A DNA stretch of 64,000 nucleotides from Thermoplasmata archaeon (GCA_038851035.1 JAWCLH010000001.1:31136-95135); one strand, 5' to 3'. Positions 1 through 8,801 are shown, counted from the stretch's first letter. Notes: generated from the sequence alone by a model not told the origin. Numbers and translations are program-made.

Positions 1-496
1 CCTCGTAGGTGTGGTTCCAGAACTCGATGTTCGGGTCGAGGGCGATGACCTTGGGCCCGACGGAGTAGAATACCGCCTCGCTCGACTCGGCCAGCGCGAG
101 CTGCATCGGCTCCGCCGGTAAGGGCTCGGCCGGGTGCCTCCGCTCTATGATGGTTAGGGAGGAGGTGTTCAGGAGGCCGATGGTGAAGCCCGCCTCGGCG
201 ACGACCACCGTCGAGCCATCACGGGTCAGGGCAACGAATTCCACGGCGCCTGAGGTCTCCACCGTGCGCAGCTGGCCCCCGGGCCGGTAGACCAGGACCG
301 CACCCTCCTTTGCACCCACGGCCACGATGCCCCCGTCGCGGGAGATGGAGAGGCAGGTGGCGTTGTGATCGAGCTCGACGGTGTATCTGGCTGTCTTCAG
401 AGGAACCTGGGGCAGGGCGCCGGGAGCCCAGAAGAGGGCGAGGGCCGCGATCATCAGAGCGAGAGCAATCCGGGGCCATTTCTCTCCGCGCATCAT
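1..496 (-). CDS. Secreted beta-propeller-like protein, partial (3' part off the left edge)
   Basis: An open frame on the minus strand runs from an ATG at 496 (second ATG at 493) to the left edge without a stop, so only the first 165 codons are seen. The protein begins with MMRGEKWPR, then a hydrophobic stretch of about 18 residues ending in ALPQ, which looks like a Sec signal peptide. After it come short beta-type repeats of the kind found in WD40/PQQ-like propellers, such as SISRDGGIVAVGAKEGAVLV and VALTRDGSTVVVAEAG, with roughly 40-residue spacing. I infer an exported or surface propeller protein of unknown function. The gene diverges from the FKBP gene across a 98-bp promoter region. Confidence 0.72.
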   Translation of the reverse strand, partial: MMRGEKWPRIALALMIAALALFWAPGALPQVPLKTARYTVELDHNATCLSISRDGGIVAVGAKEGAVLVYRPGGQLRTVETSGAVEFVALTRDGSTVVVAEAGFTIGLLNTSSLTIIERRHPAEPLPAEPMQLALAESSEAVFYSVGPKVIALDPNIEFWNHTYE

Positions 497-520
497 ATTT
501 TCACGGGTTTGGTATTGACG

Positions 521-530
521 GCAATAAAGT
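521..530 (-). promoter_or_regulatory. Probable TATA box of the left-edge propeller gene
   Basis: On the minus strand the sequence reads ACTTTATTGC, about 25-35 bp before the ATG at 496. That spacing would give a nearly leaderless mRNA. It shares the short intergenic region with the divergent FKBP promoter. Confidence 0.4.
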
Positions 531-558
531 AAAAGTTTGCGATGGGCCCAGGACAAAG

Positions 559-568
559 GATATATAAG
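559..568 (+). promoter_or_regulatory. TATA box of the FKBP gene
   Basis: GATATATAAG preceded by a purine-rich BRE-like AAAG. The start codon at 595 lies about 27-34 bp downstream, which is where archaeal transcription normally begins. No Shine-Dalgarno motif precedes the ATG, so the mRNA is probably leaderless. Confidence 0.65.
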
Positions 569-594
569 AGGGGCTCAATCCGCAAATCCGTGAG

Positions 595-1473
595 ATGATG
601 AACAAGGGGGACATAGTGCGCCTAGACTACGACGGCTGGACGGTCGGCGCCAAGCCCGAGGAGAGCGAGCTCTTCGACACCACGAACGAGGCGCTGGCGA
701 GGGAGAAGGGAATCTTCAAGGAGGACGCCTCCTACGGGCCCGTTCCCGTGATCATCGGAGGGGAGAGGCTGGTGAAGGGCCTTGAGGCCTCACTCCTCAC
801 CGCCGAGGTTGGGAAGGAGGTCGAGGTGGTGATTCCGCCGGCGGAGGCCTTCGGCGAGAGGGACGGCAGGAAGCTCGAGGTGCACTCGCTGGCCGAGGTG
901 ATGCGCCTACCGGAGTTCAGGAAGGGCGAGAGGGAGCTCGTTCCGGGCGAGAAAATTGTGCTGAACAACCGGAAGGGCACGATTGTCTCCGTCCGGGGTG
1001 GGAGGGTCAGGGTCGACTACAACCACGAGCTCGCTGGAAAGACTGTGAAATACAGATACACAATCCGCCAGAAGCTGGAGACGGTCGAAGAGAAGATCGC
1101 GGCGATTCTGGAGCTGGACTACGACCGGTCCGATGGGTTCAGAATTCAGGTCAGCGGGACCGAGGCGACCATAACCGTGAAGGAGAAATGCAAGTTCGAC
1201 CCGCGCTGGGCCCTCGCAAAACTCGCGGTGGTCAGGGACCTACGCGAGTACGCCGGAATAACCACCGTCCGCTTTGTCGAGGAGTACATCAAGCCCGCCG
1301 AGGCGGCTGCCGCTCCGGAGGCCGGGCCTGCGAGGCCCGCGGGCGAGGGCACGAGCGCTCCCTCGCCTCAAAAAGAGGGCGGGAGCCCGGAGGCCCCGGG
1401 CGGGAGTCCCGAGGGTGCGGAGAAGAGCGCCCCGGCCGGGGGCGGGGAGAGGGTTCCAACCACGGAGAATTAG
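595..1473 (+). CDS. FKBP-type peptidyl-prolyl cis-trans isomerase, long archaeal (SlyD-like) form
   Basis: The N-terminal 85 residues contain the FKBP core (VRLDYDGW, LFDTT, PVIIGGERLVKGLEASL). An insert-in-flap region at about 85-150 is followed by return to the FKBP fold (GKTVKYRYTI). A further conserved C-terminal domain at about 160-235 is typical of the long archaeal FKBPs, which act as cytoplasmic prolyl isomerase/chaperones. The last 55 residues are a low-complexity Ala/Pro/Gly/Glu tail without family counterpart, similar in style to inserts in other proteins of this window. Two adjacent ATGs (595, 598) could both serve as start. The stop is 21 bp from the convergent ileS stop. Confidence 0.9.
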   Translation: MMNKGDIVRLDYDGWTVGAKPEESELFDTTNEALAREKGIFKEDASYGPVPVIIGGERLVKGLEASLLTAEVGKEVEVVIPPAEAFGERDGRKLEVHSLAEVMRLPEFRKGERELVPGEKIVLNNRKGTIVSVRGGRVRVDYNHELAGKTVKYRYTIRQKLETVEEKIAAILELDYDRSDGFRIQVSGTEATITVKEKCKFDPRWALAKLAVVRDLREYAGITTVRFVEEYIKPAEAAAAPEAGPARPAGEGTSAPSPQKEGGSPEAPGGSPEGAEKSAPAGGGERVPTTEN

Positions 1474-1494
1474 GCCCGGCCGTAGTCCAGCCCC

Positions 1495-4400
1495 TCATGG
1501 GAGCTTTCTTATCTCCAGAACCACCCTCTCGCCCTCGAGCTCCCATTCTCGCGCAATGGCTTCCCCGCCCCAAGCGGCCCCCGTGGCGCCGGCCCCTTCG
1601 GGGGCGGGGCGGAGCTCCAGCTCCACGGCCCTCGTCTCCCTCATAATGAACTCTCTATGCCTGGAGACCATCTCGACCGATGCCTGGCTCAGCGTGGCTC
1701 TGGCCTCGATTCTGTCCTCGACCCTGAGTCCCCCGGCCTTCCTCATCTCCTGAATTCGGCGGACGATGTCCCTCGCTAAGCCCTCGGCTCTGAGCTCGTC
1801 CGTGACTCTCGTGTCAAGGTAGACAACGCCGTCCCCAACTTGGGCCTCCACGCACCCCTCCGGGAGCTCGAACGAGATTCCGACCATCGCCGGCGTGACC
1901 TCGACCGTGCCCTCTGGGGTCGGAATTCGTGCGCTCCTCCCCGCGAGGAGTTCTGCGGCGATTTCCGTACTCCAGACTTCTCTGACGGCCCTCGCAACAT
2001 CGTTGGCCCTTCTACCGAATGCGGGGCCGAGCGCCCTCATCTCCGGCTTGGGAACAGGAACCCTCCTGCTCCACTCGCCCTCGACCACCTCCAGCTCCCG
2101 GCAATTGGTCTGCTCCCTGATGATTTCGGCGAGTCTTCTGACCGCATTCAGCAAGCTCTGGGAGCGGCTGGATATGACGATTCTGGGAAGGGGCCACCTG
2201 AGCTTCACGCCGGCTTTGTTTCGGGCCTGCAGCGCGGCCTCTACGACCTCCCTAGCGATGGCCATGTCCCGCTCGAGCTCCGGGTCCTTGAGGACGGCCA
2301 TTGTAGATGGCCAGTCCTCCATATGCACGCTCTGATGCCGGCCCCCTAGGTCCCGATAGATTCTCTCCGTGATGTGCGGGGCGACGGGGGCAAGGAGCTT
2401 CGCCACTGTCATCAGGGCTTCGTACAGGGCGCAGTAGACGGCGGATTTGTCTTGGCTCTCGCCCTCCACCCAGACGCGGTCGCGGACGAGCTTGATGTAC
2501 CACCTCGAGAGGTCCTCCAATATGAACTCCTCAATGGCGCGGGAGGCTTGGTGGAGCATGTAGCTCTCCATCGCCGTGGTCACTCTCTCTATCAGCGTCT
2601 GAGTTCTCGAGATCAGCCAGAGGTCCTCGGGTCGCCCGGACCTCTTCAGCTCCTCAAAGAGGCTCTCCGGTGGGACGAAGTGGTCCAGCGCCATATAGGT
2701 CGTGGCGAAGACGTGGGAGTTCCAGAGGATATTGAGGGTCTTGTAGGCGCTGCGCACATTCTCCATTGAGAAGGGCATGTCCTCCCAGGGGGCGTTGGCG
2801 CTGACGAAATACAGCCTCAGAGCGTCCGCGCCATATTTCTCCGTGACCTCGTGCGGCTCGACGACATTTCCGAGGCTCTTCGACATCGGCCTCCCCTGGG
2901 GGTCCAGAGACCAGCCGTGCATGAGAACCGAGTCGTAGGGCGCCCTGTCGAACGCGATAACGCCTGCGCCGAGCTGCGAGTAGAACCAGCCCCTCGTCTG
3001 ATCGTGGGCCTCGGTTATCCATCTCGGGGGCCACCAATTCCTGAACTCTTCCTCGCGTCCGGGGTAGCCGAGCTGAGCCCATGAGCAGACGCCGGAGTCG
3101 AGCCAGACGTCCATCACGTCCGGCACCCTCCTCATCTCGCCGCCGCAGGATGGGCATTTGAAAACTACCCTGTCTATCCAGGGCCTGTGGAGGTCCATGC
3201 CCTCCACGTAGCCCTTTCCCTCAGCGAGCTCACGGACCCTGCCGACGACCCTTCTCCTCCCGCAGCTGCACTCCCAAATAGGTAGCGGGATGCCCCAGTA
3301 CCTCTGCCTCGATATGCACCAGTCCCTGGCGCCCTCGACCCAGTCCCGCTGGCGTGATGAGCCAGCCCATGCTGGATACCACCTAACGCGAGCGACCTCG
3401 GATAGCATTCGCTCCCTGAGCTCGGTGACTCTCAGGAACCACTGGGGGGTTGCGATGTATATTATCGGTGTCTCGCAGCGCCAGCAGTGCCCGTAGCGGT
3501 GCGATATCGTGCCTGAGTGGAGCAGCAGACCCTTCCTTCTGAGGTCCTCGAGAATCACTCCATTCGCGGCCCTCAGCTCCATACCTGCGTATTTCCCAGC
3601 CTCGGCCGTGAAGCGGCCGCTGCCGTCCACGGGGCAGAAGGGCGGGAGCTCGTACCTCTTCCCCACCTCGAAGTCTGCGGGCCCGTGGCCGGGCGCGGTG
3701 TGGACGCAGCCCGTATTCTCCGCCGTGACCATGTCCGGGTCAACGAGAATTCTGTGGGCCCAGTACTCGGTCCTTTCCCTCTGCCAAGGAACCTCCTCGA
3801 CGAGGGGATGGACGTATTTTCTGCCCTCCAGCTCCGAGCCGCGCAACTCCTCCAGCACCTCGATTGAATCGTAGCCGCCAACAGTCTTTATGTCCTCGAT
3901 GCGGTCCCTGACGAATATCAGCGTCTCCGCCTCCGCCCCCCTCACCGCCCTTGCGCGCACGTAGGTCAGGTCTGGGTGGAGGGTGACCGCGAGGTCCGCG
4001 GGGAGGGTCCAGGGCGTCGTGGTCCATATCAGGAAGAACTCGTCCGCTTTGGCGGCCCTGAACTTAACGTAAATCGAGGGGTCCTCCTCGTCCCAGTACT
4101 CGACCTCGGCCTCGGCAAGGGCGGTCTGGCAGCGGGGGCACCACGTGACCACCCGCTCAAGTCTAGTAAGGAGACCCCTCTCCTCCGCCCGGCTCAGGGT
4201 CCACCAGGCGGCCTCGATGTAATCATTTGTAATCGTCATATAGGGCCTCTCCCAGTCGAGCCAGACGCCTAGAGCCCTGAACTGTTCCGTCATTTTCGCT
4301 AGATTCTCGAGGGCGAACTGCCTGCACTTGCTGACGAAGGCATCGATTCCGAGTTCCTCGATTTCCCTCTTGTTTCTAATTCCGAGGGCCCTCTCGACCT

Positions 4401-4692
4401 TCACCTCGATGGGGAGGCCGTGCATGTCGAAGCCTGGCTGATCGCGGACGTTGTAGCCATTCATGCGCAGGTAGCGTACCACTAGATCCTTCAAGGTCTT
4501 GTTCCAGGCGGTGCCTAGGTGAATCGAGCCTGTGGTGTAGGGCGGACCGTCGTTGAAGAAGAACCTCTCCCCTCTCTCGCCGCGGGCGCGAACCGCCCTG
4601 TAGGTCCCCTCAGCCTCCCACATCGCTCTGACGGCCCTCTCGAGCTCGGGCGGTCTGTAATCCCTCTCCGCCGTCCTTACCAAAGCCCGCAC
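1495..4692 (-). CDS. ileS: Isoleucyl-tRNA synthetase
   Basis: This class I aminoacyl-tRNA synthetase charges tRNA-Ile. At 1065 residues it is full length for the archaeal/eukaryotic-type enzyme. The HIGH-type signature appears as HLGT at residues 58-61 after GPPYTTGSI, and the KMSKS loop as PMSKSLGN near residue 605. The CP1 editing domain lies between them (WTTTPWTLPADLAVTLHPD), with zinc-type pairs CPRC, CSCG and CPSC. The anticodon-binding region follows and the C-terminus matches the long IleRS tail. The start is GTG at 4692, preceded by GGGGAGGGGGAA and a TATA-like element at 4718-4725. It converges with the FKBP gene and diverges from thioredoxin. Confidence 0.97.
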   Translation of the reverse strand: MRALVRTAERDYRPPELERAVRAMWEAEGTYRAVRARGERGERFFFNDGPPYTTGSIHLGTAWNKTLKDLVVRYLRMNGYNVRDQPGFDMHGLPIEVKVERALGIRNKREIEELGIDAFVSKCRQFALENLAKMTEQFRALGVWLDWERPYMTITNDYIEAAWWTLSRAEERGLLTRLERVVTWCPRCQTALAEAEVEYWDEEDPSIYVKFRAAKADEFFLIWTTTPWTLPADLAVTLHPDLTYVRARAVRGAEAETLIFVRDRIEDIKTVGGYDSIEVLEELRGSELEGRKYVHPLVEEVPWQRERTEYWAHRILVDPDMVTAENTGCVHTAPGHGPADFEVGKRYELPPFCPVDGSGRFTAEAGKYAGMELRAANGVILEDLRRKGLLLHSGTISHRYGHCWRCETPIIYIATPQWFLRVTELRERMLSEVARVRWYPAWAGSSRQRDWVEGARDWCISRQRYWGIPLPIWECSCGRRRVVGRVRELAEGKGYVEGMDLHRPWIDRVVFKCPSCGGEMRRVPDVMDVWLDSGVCSWAQLGYPGREEEFRNWWPPRWITEAHDQTRGWFYSQLGAGVIAFDRAPYDSVLMHGWSLDPQGRPMSKSLGNVVEPHEVTEKYGADALRLYFVSANAPWEDMPFSMENVRSAYKTLNILWNSHVFATTYMALDHFVPPESLFEELKRSGRPEDLWLISRTQTLIERVTTAMESYMLHQASRAIEEFILEDLSRWYIKLVRDRVWVEGESQDKSAVYCALYEALMTVAKLLAPVAPHITERIYRDLGGRHQSVHMEDWPSTMAVLKDPELERDMAIAREVVEAALQARNKAGVKLRWPLPRIVISSRSQSLLNAVRRLAEIIREQTNCRELEVVEGEWSRRVPVPKPEMRALGPAFGRRANDVARAVREVWSTEIAAELLAGRSARIPTPEGTVEVTPAMVGISFELPEGCVEAQVGDGVVYLDTRVTDELRAEGLARDIVRRIQEMRKAGGLRVEDRIEARATLSQASVEMVSRHREFIMRETRAVELELRPAPEGAGATGAAWGGEAIAREWELEGERVVLEIRKLP

Positions 4693-4717
4693 TTCCCCCT
4701 CCCCGATACGGGAACCG

Positions 4718-4725
4718 ATTTAAAT
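4718..4725 (-). promoter_or_regulatory. TATA box of ileS
   Basis: ATTTAAAT, 26-33 bp upstream of the GTG start at 4692. The position predicts a very short leader. Confidence 0.55.
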
Positions 4726-4805
4726 GGTTTTGCGGCCCCTCTCGCGGAATTCTCCCGGGGGGCAGCGGGCTTGGCAGCTCCGATGCGGGAGAGGAGCTGG
4801 TTCAT

Positions 4806-4825
4806 ACAATATATTGATATATTGT
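4806..4825 (+). promoter_or_regulatory. Palindromic TATA/operator region of the thioredoxin gene
   Basis: A perfect inverted repeat with 9-bp arms (ACAATATAT, TG spacer, ATATATTGT) that also reads as two tandem copies of ATATATTG (4809-4816, 4817-4824). It lies 27-46 bp before the thioredoxin start, exactly where TATA and BRE should be. It could therefore be both promoter and repressor operator. A weaker reverse-direction role toward ileS cannot be excluded. Confidence 0.5.
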
Positions 4826-4851
4826 GAACGACATGCCACGGTCCGCGATGG

Positions 4852-5235
4852 ATGGATGATAGAATGTCGGATGGAGCTGTTAGGTTCAGGGACCTGAAGG
4901 AGGGCAAATATCCTGAGGCCCCGGTGGAGATCACCGACGACGAGCTCGACAAGCTGACGGCGATGTTCCCATCGGTTGTTGTGGATTGCTGGGCCCCCTG
5001 GTGCGGTCCATGCCAACTCATGTCCCCGACGATAGATGAGCTGGCAGCGGAGATGAAGGGAAGAGTGGTTTTTGCAAAGCTCAACACGGACGAGAACGAG
5101 GGCACAGCCGCGAGGTTCAGAATAATGGCCATCCCTACTCTCTTGTTTTTCAGAAAGGGTGAGCTTGCTGAGAGGACGATGGGCGTTCTGGCCAAAAAGA
5201 ATCTGCAGGAGATAATAAAAAAGACATTCGGCTAA
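4852..5235 (+). CDS. trxA: Thioredoxin
   Basis: A small thiol-disulfide oxidoreductase of 127 residues. The active-site motif is WAPWCGPCQ at about residues 43-51, followed by the conserved DELAAEM helix, KLNTDEN, and the cis-proline loop IMAIPTLLFF. Length and motif order match classical thioredoxins, with an extra N-terminal stretch of about 25 residues. An in-frame ATG at 4864 is an alternative start. The promoter contains a 20-bp palindrome (4806-4825), which suggests transcriptional control. It is followed after 19 bp by a glutamine amidotransferase gene on the same strand, so the two may form an operon. No thioredoxin reductase is nearby. Confidence 0.93.
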   Translation: MDDRMSDGAVRFRDLKEGKYPEAPVEITDDELDKLTAMFPSVVVDCWAPWCGPCQLMSPTIDELAAEMKGRVVFAKLNTDENEGTAARFRIMAIPTLLFFRKGELAERTMGVLAKKNLQEIIKKTFG

Positions 5236-5254
5236 GGAAGAGGGAGAGCCGCGC

Positions 5255-6028
5255 ATGTGCCGCCTCCTCTGCATCGCAACCCGAGGCATAATACCCCATC
5301 AGGCGATGGCCTCCTTCAAGAGACTCTCGCGAGAGGGGAGGGAGCGCCCGGGCGAGCCGGGCGGCCACAGGACGGGGTGGGGCGCCGCGTACTTCCCCGG
5401 CGGGGCGCTCAGAATGGTGAGGGAGCTCGGGGACGCTTTCTCGAGCGTGAGGTACGACGAGCTCACCCACATGACCGGTAGCAACCCGGAGGTCAAGCTG
5501 CTGGTGGCCCACCTCTGGAGGGCCCCATCGAAGGAGCTCGCCTCCGGGCCATTGGCGAGGGAGAGGGTTGCGCCCTTCGTCGGCATTGACCGCGAGGGGA
5601 ACTCGTGGGTGTTCGCGTTCGACGGGCGCATAGGCGCATCGCGGGAGGGAGGAAGGCCCTTCGCCCCCTCCCCCGAAAAGGAGATGGACTCCCAAAGAGT
5701 GTTCAGGCACATTCTTGGGCGCATGCCCCCGCCGACCGGCAGCCCCGAGGACGCCGCATATGCGGTTGCGGCAACGCTGCGCGAGCTCGCTCGGGGCTAC
5801 TCGTTCGACGCTCTGAATTTCGCACTCAGCGACGGCCGGTGGATACACCTCGCCCGCTTCGTCGAGAGGGAGGAGTCCTGGAACGAGCTACACATATGCA
5901 AGACTCCGAGGGCCCTCATCGGATGCTCGGAGCCCCTGAAGGTCGAGGGGTGGACTTGGGAGAGCCTCCCGTCCCGCGCGGTTCTGAGCTTTAACGACGG
6001 CCTGGAGGTTCTGGAGCACAAACTCTGA
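5255..6028 (+). CDS. Class II glutamine amidotransferase family protein
   Basis: The protein begins MCRLL, so Cys2 becomes the N-terminal nucleophile after Met removal, as in Ntn-type class II glutamine amidotransferases of the YafJ/DUF4937-like group. Further family features are GWGAAYF near residue 45, LLVAHLWRAP near 90 and the FAFDGRI segment near 115, which corresponds to the usual 'HNG' loop. At 257 residues it is a stand-alone glutaminase domain without synthetase partner, so the ammonia acceptor is unknown. A purine-rich GGAAGAGGGAGAG precedes the ATG. It follows thioredoxin by 19 bp and converges with serS. Confidence 0.78.
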   Translation: MCRLLCIATRGIIPHQAMASFKRLSREGRERPGEPGGHRTGWGAAYFPGGALRMVRELGDAFSSVRYDELTHMTGSNPEVKLLVAHLWRAPSKELASGPLARERVAPFVGIDREGNSWVFAFDGRIGASREGGRPFAPSPEKEMDSQRVFRHILGRMPPPTGSPEDAAYAVAATLRELARGYSFDALNFALSDGRWIHLARFVEREESWNELHICKTPRALIGCSEPLKVEGWTWESLPSRAVLSFNDGLEVLEHKL

Positions 6029-6039
6029 AGCCCGGAAGC

Positions 6040-7551
6040 TCAGAGGAATCGAATTCCCCTTGGCATCTCTCCGTAGAGCTCCCTGACTTTTCGCGGCCAC
6101 GCTGCCGGCTCGAGCCCCTTCTGGGCCAAAAAGACCGCGCTCCACCTCTCGAGCCCGATGCCCGAGCAGCCGCTCCAGAGAGGCTCGCCGCTTTGGAGCT
6201 TGACGGTGAAGCCCTTAGGGTACTTGTCGCCGTTGACGCTGACGTTCTGGAACTCGAGCCACTCGTCCCCCGTGCCCTCGCGATATGGCAGCCGGCCCTC
6301 GTAGTCGATGGTCCCGACCTCGCTCTGCTCTGACTTCCCGACCAGACCCTCCTGGGCCATGAACCAGGGGGTGACCCGGGCCATCCTCCACTCGAGCTCC
6401 ATCACGTTTTCAAAGATGCTTTTGTAGCGCTCGCCCAGCGCCCGCGAGATTCCGACTGTCTGCTCCCTCGTGCCGATCCAGACGAGCTCGATTCTGTGGA
6501 ACTCGTCGACGCGCTCGATGCCGTGGAGGCCGCCGCTCTCGTATCTGTGGGATGTGCCCGACCTGTCGAAGAGGAGAATCGGGACGCGATCGTTCGGGAG
6601 CGTCCTGCCCTGAAAGAAGGTCCAAAGCGCCGGGCACTGGGCATAGGTCATTCCACCGATGGGGGGGCCGAGCCTCTCCCTTATCTTCTCCACGGGCACC
6701 TCGTTGGTGATTCGGTAGAGGTCTATGACCTCCTCCCAGAGCGCGGGGTCCCGGCTCTTGGGCGGGCAGACGTAGTAGACCTCGGGGTAGATTCCCCTGG
6801 CGTGGCCCGAGCGCTCCCACACCGAGAATGGCTCGAGCTTCGGGAAAATCATCTCCTGAAACCCTAGGGGCTCGAGCAGCTCCCTCTCCACGAGCTTTTC
6901 GAAGGTTCTGAAGAGGCGCGTCATCTCGGGGCCGTGTATCCACTGGCCGCGGCTCGCTCCCCGGCGAATCCACCCCGCTCTCTCGAGCGCCGCGGTCGGG
7001 TCCTCTTTGAAGAGCGGCGGGCGCTTGGGGCTCTCCCAAATGAGTTCCCAGTGCTCGGACTTGCCGGCATATCGCTGGGCCCTGACCTTGTCCCGAATCA
7101 GGGCGATGATGCGGTCGACGTACTTTTCCGTGAGGAACCTCTCGTCCAGCGCTTTGAACGAGAGGGAGCACCTCTCCCCCTCGATGCGTAGGCTCTCGAC
7201 GAAAGGGACCCTGATGGGCTGGAGGGGTTCCGCATCCAGCTCGAGCTCAATGTCGTACCTGTCGGCGCCGAGCCCTCTCAGACCCACCCTGAGCTCCCTT
7301 CCGAGCCTCTGGCCCAGCGCTTTCCCGAGGCGCACGAGCGCGTCGTGGGCCCGGACGTATTCATCTGAGTCAATCGTCACACGCAGCACGTCGCCGCTGA
7401 TTTCCCATGCGCTGACCCTCGCCCCCTTCCCCGCCGGCGCGCCCCTCACAAGAATCGTGCGGTTCGCTTCTTCGATGATGGGGCCCATTGCGTCCCGTGC
7501 CCTCGCTATATCGCCGCTGAACGCCAGCTTCCCTTCAAGGTGGAAGCGCAT
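6040..7551 (-). CDS. serS: Seryl-tRNA synthetase, type 2 (methanogen type)
   Basis: This is not the common coiled-coil SerRS but the zinc-dependent type 2 enzyme first described in methanogens. It aligns by memory along its whole length with the Methanosarcina enzyme (503 residues here, about 500 there). Seen motifs include GQWIHGPEMTRLFRTFEKLV, FDRSGTSHRYESGGLHGIERV, EFHRIELVWIG (motif 2) and WSGCSGIGLERWSAVFLAQKG-like motif 3. The zinc ligands are present: Cys near 306 (YAQCPALW), Glu in ERVDEF, and Cys in GCSG. The C-terminus ends with the conserved GEMPRGIRFL. ATG start at 7551, TATA about 25 bp upstream. Confidence 0.96.
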   Translation of the reverse strand: MRFHLEGKLAFSGDIARARDAMGPIIEEANRTILVRGAPAGKGARVSAWEISGDVLRVTIDSDEYVRAHDALVRLGKALGQRLGRELRVGLRGLGADRYDIELELDAEPLQPIRVPFVESLRIEGERCSLSFKALDERFLTEKYVDRIIALIRDKVRAQRYAGKSEHWELIWESPKRPPLFKEDPTAALERAGWIRRGASRGQWIHGPEMTRLFRTFEKLVERELLEPLGFQEMIFPKLEPFSVWERSGHARGIYPEVYYVCPPKSRDPALWEEVIDLYRITNEVPVEKIRERLGPPIGGMTYAQCPALWTFFQGRTLPNDRVPILLFDRSGTSHRYESGGLHGIERVDEFHRIELVWIGTREQTVGISRALGERYKSIFENVMELEWRMARVTPWFMAQEGLVGKSEQSEVGTIDYEGRLPYREGTGDEWLEFQNVSVNGDKYPKGFTVKLQSGEPLWSGCSGIGLERWSAVFLAQKGLEPAAWPRKVRELYGEMPRGIRFL

Positions 7552-7573
7552 GGGGCGAGCAACGGCTTCGACG

Positions 7574-7583
7574 GTTAAAAGCT
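7574..7583 (-). promoter_or_regulatory. TATA box of serS
   Basis: GCTTTTAACC on the minus strand, 23-32 bp before the serS ATG at 7551, consistent with a leaderless transcript. It lies in the short gap after the pilin-like gene that ends at 7597. Confidence 0.5.
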
Positions 7584-7596
7584 TTCGCAGAAACTC

Positions 7597-8100
7597 TTAG
7601 GTATGTAGGAAGGTCATGTAGGAGCACTCTCCCCCGACCCCAATGGGCACCCTCTCCAGAACAAAGCCCCTCCCGCTCTGTGTCTTCAGGCAGGGATTCT
7701 GAGCGTCGAGAAGGGAGAGAGAATTGCCGGAGACGAGGCTCGTCGCGCCGAGGAGCGCCGGGTCCCACGGGTGGACAGAGGTAATCAAAGAGCTGGACGC
7801 GACGAGGCCCTCCTGACGCATGAAAACGGCTCCCGTGTATATCTCGATATCATATGCCCTGCCCCTGAAGAGGGGCTCGAGCCTCTTCCCCGGGCAGCTG
7901 TCGTTGAATGTGAAATTCAGTAGAAACCGGGCGTTGACGGACGAGGAGGAATCTATGGCCCGGGCGAGGCTATCGCACATCTCCCTGAAGCGGGCCTCCT
8001 CCAGCGCGCCGTTCTGCACCGCGAAAAAGCCCAGAACCGAGCCAAGCAGGGCGAGGACCGCGATTCCGCCCACGACCTTTGATGTTACCGCTTCTATCAC
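7597..8100 (-). CDS. Pilin-like protein with N-terminal hydrophobic helix (cluster member 3)
   Basis: 167 residues. The N-terminus MIEAVTSKVVGGIAVLALLG continues as a hydrophobic helix of about 22 residues, as in archaeal type IV pilin/pseudopilin proteins. The rest is a soluble exported domain with two cysteine-containing segments (NDSCPGK, GGECSYM) that could form a disulfide. The start is GTG at 8100 with GGAGGGGGAA 5 bp upstream. It is the third of three small same-strand genes with this layout, just after two other pilin-like genes and before serS. I infer a minor pilin or pilus tip component; the specific family is not recognised. Confidence 0.68.
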   Translation of the reverse strand: MIEAVTSKVVGGIAVLALLGSVLGFFAVQNGALEEARFREMCDSLARAIDSSSSVNARFLLNFTFNDSCPGKRLEPLFRGRAYDIEIYTGAVFMRQEGLVASSSLITSVHPWDPALLGATSLVSGNSLSLLDAQNPCLKTQSGRGFVLERVPIGVGGECSYMTFLHT

Positions 8101-8336
8101 GCCTTCCCCCTCCGTCCATCTGCTCGCTCAGGGCGTCAGGGAGCCACTCCAGACACTCTCTTTCTCCACGGGCGTGCTCAGGGTCCTGACGCCACGCGCT
8201 GTAGTGTGCGGCACGGCGGCATCTTCCCCGCTTCCCTTCCCCGCGAGTCGCTCCGGGGAAAACCCGTTAAATCGGCCGCTACCCCCCTCCCTCTCCGCCC
8301 AGGCGCAATGCGCGGTCCTCCCCGGAATCTCGTCCG

Positions 8337-8801
8337 TCACACCATCACCCCGACCTGAATATAGACCAGATCCAGCCGTGCATCGTAGGCCCTCGTCAGC
8401 AGCAGCCTGTGGGTTCCCTCGCCGACCTCGACTCCTTTGCCTTGGCCTGAGCAGAGGGGCAGCGGCCTGCCGCCCGAGTCCTTCACATACACATGCCCCT
8501 CGTCCGTCCCGGAGCCCTTGAAGCGCACCATCGAGGAGTATGGATGGAGGGGCTTCGAGAGCGGGTATCCTATTTTAAAGTACTCGACGTGGGCCAGCGC
8601 AACCCCCTCTATCCTCAGCTCGAGCACACGGCTGCTGTTCAGGCCCATCGAGTCTAGTCTTAGGGCGGCGGAAGCCAGGGCCTCGGCCTGATTTCGCAGG
8701 CCACTCTCGACCGCGCTCCTCGAGTAGCTCGAGAGCGCCCCGAAGCCGGACGAGGCGACCACGGCCATTATTATGACCGATACCATCAGCTTCAGGGGCA
8801 T
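8337..8801 (-). CDS. Pilin-like protein with N-terminal hydrophobic helix (cluster member 2)
   Basis: 154 residues. MPLKLMVSVIIMAVVASSGF forms an N-terminal hydrophobic helix. The preceding in-frame codons read GQGVIE directly before the Met, resembling a class III (prepilin peptidase) site, but no upstream start codon exists in frame before a stop, so ATG 8801 is kept. The remainder (QAEALASAALRLDSMGLNSSR, then beta-rich) is typical of small archaeal pilus-associated exported proteins. It lies between two similar genes, with gaps of 185 and 236 bp. Function within a pilus is inferred from context and topology only. Confidence 0.68.
   Translation of the reverse strand: MPLKLMVSVIIMAVVASSGFGALSSYSRSAVESGLRNQAEALASAALRLDSMGLNSSRVLELRIEGVALAHVEYFKIGYPLSKPLHPYSSMVRFKGSGTDEGHVYVKDSGGRPLPLCSGQGKGVEVGEGTHRLLLTRAYDARLDLVYIQVGVMV

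Noticed and set aside
8128..8340. A 70-codon frame between two pilin-like genes whose GTG overlaps the preceding stop
   Set aside because: The product has no hydrophobic segment or known motif and looks like random GC-rich translation. The next gene has its own ribosome site. Translational coupling is possible but unsupported.
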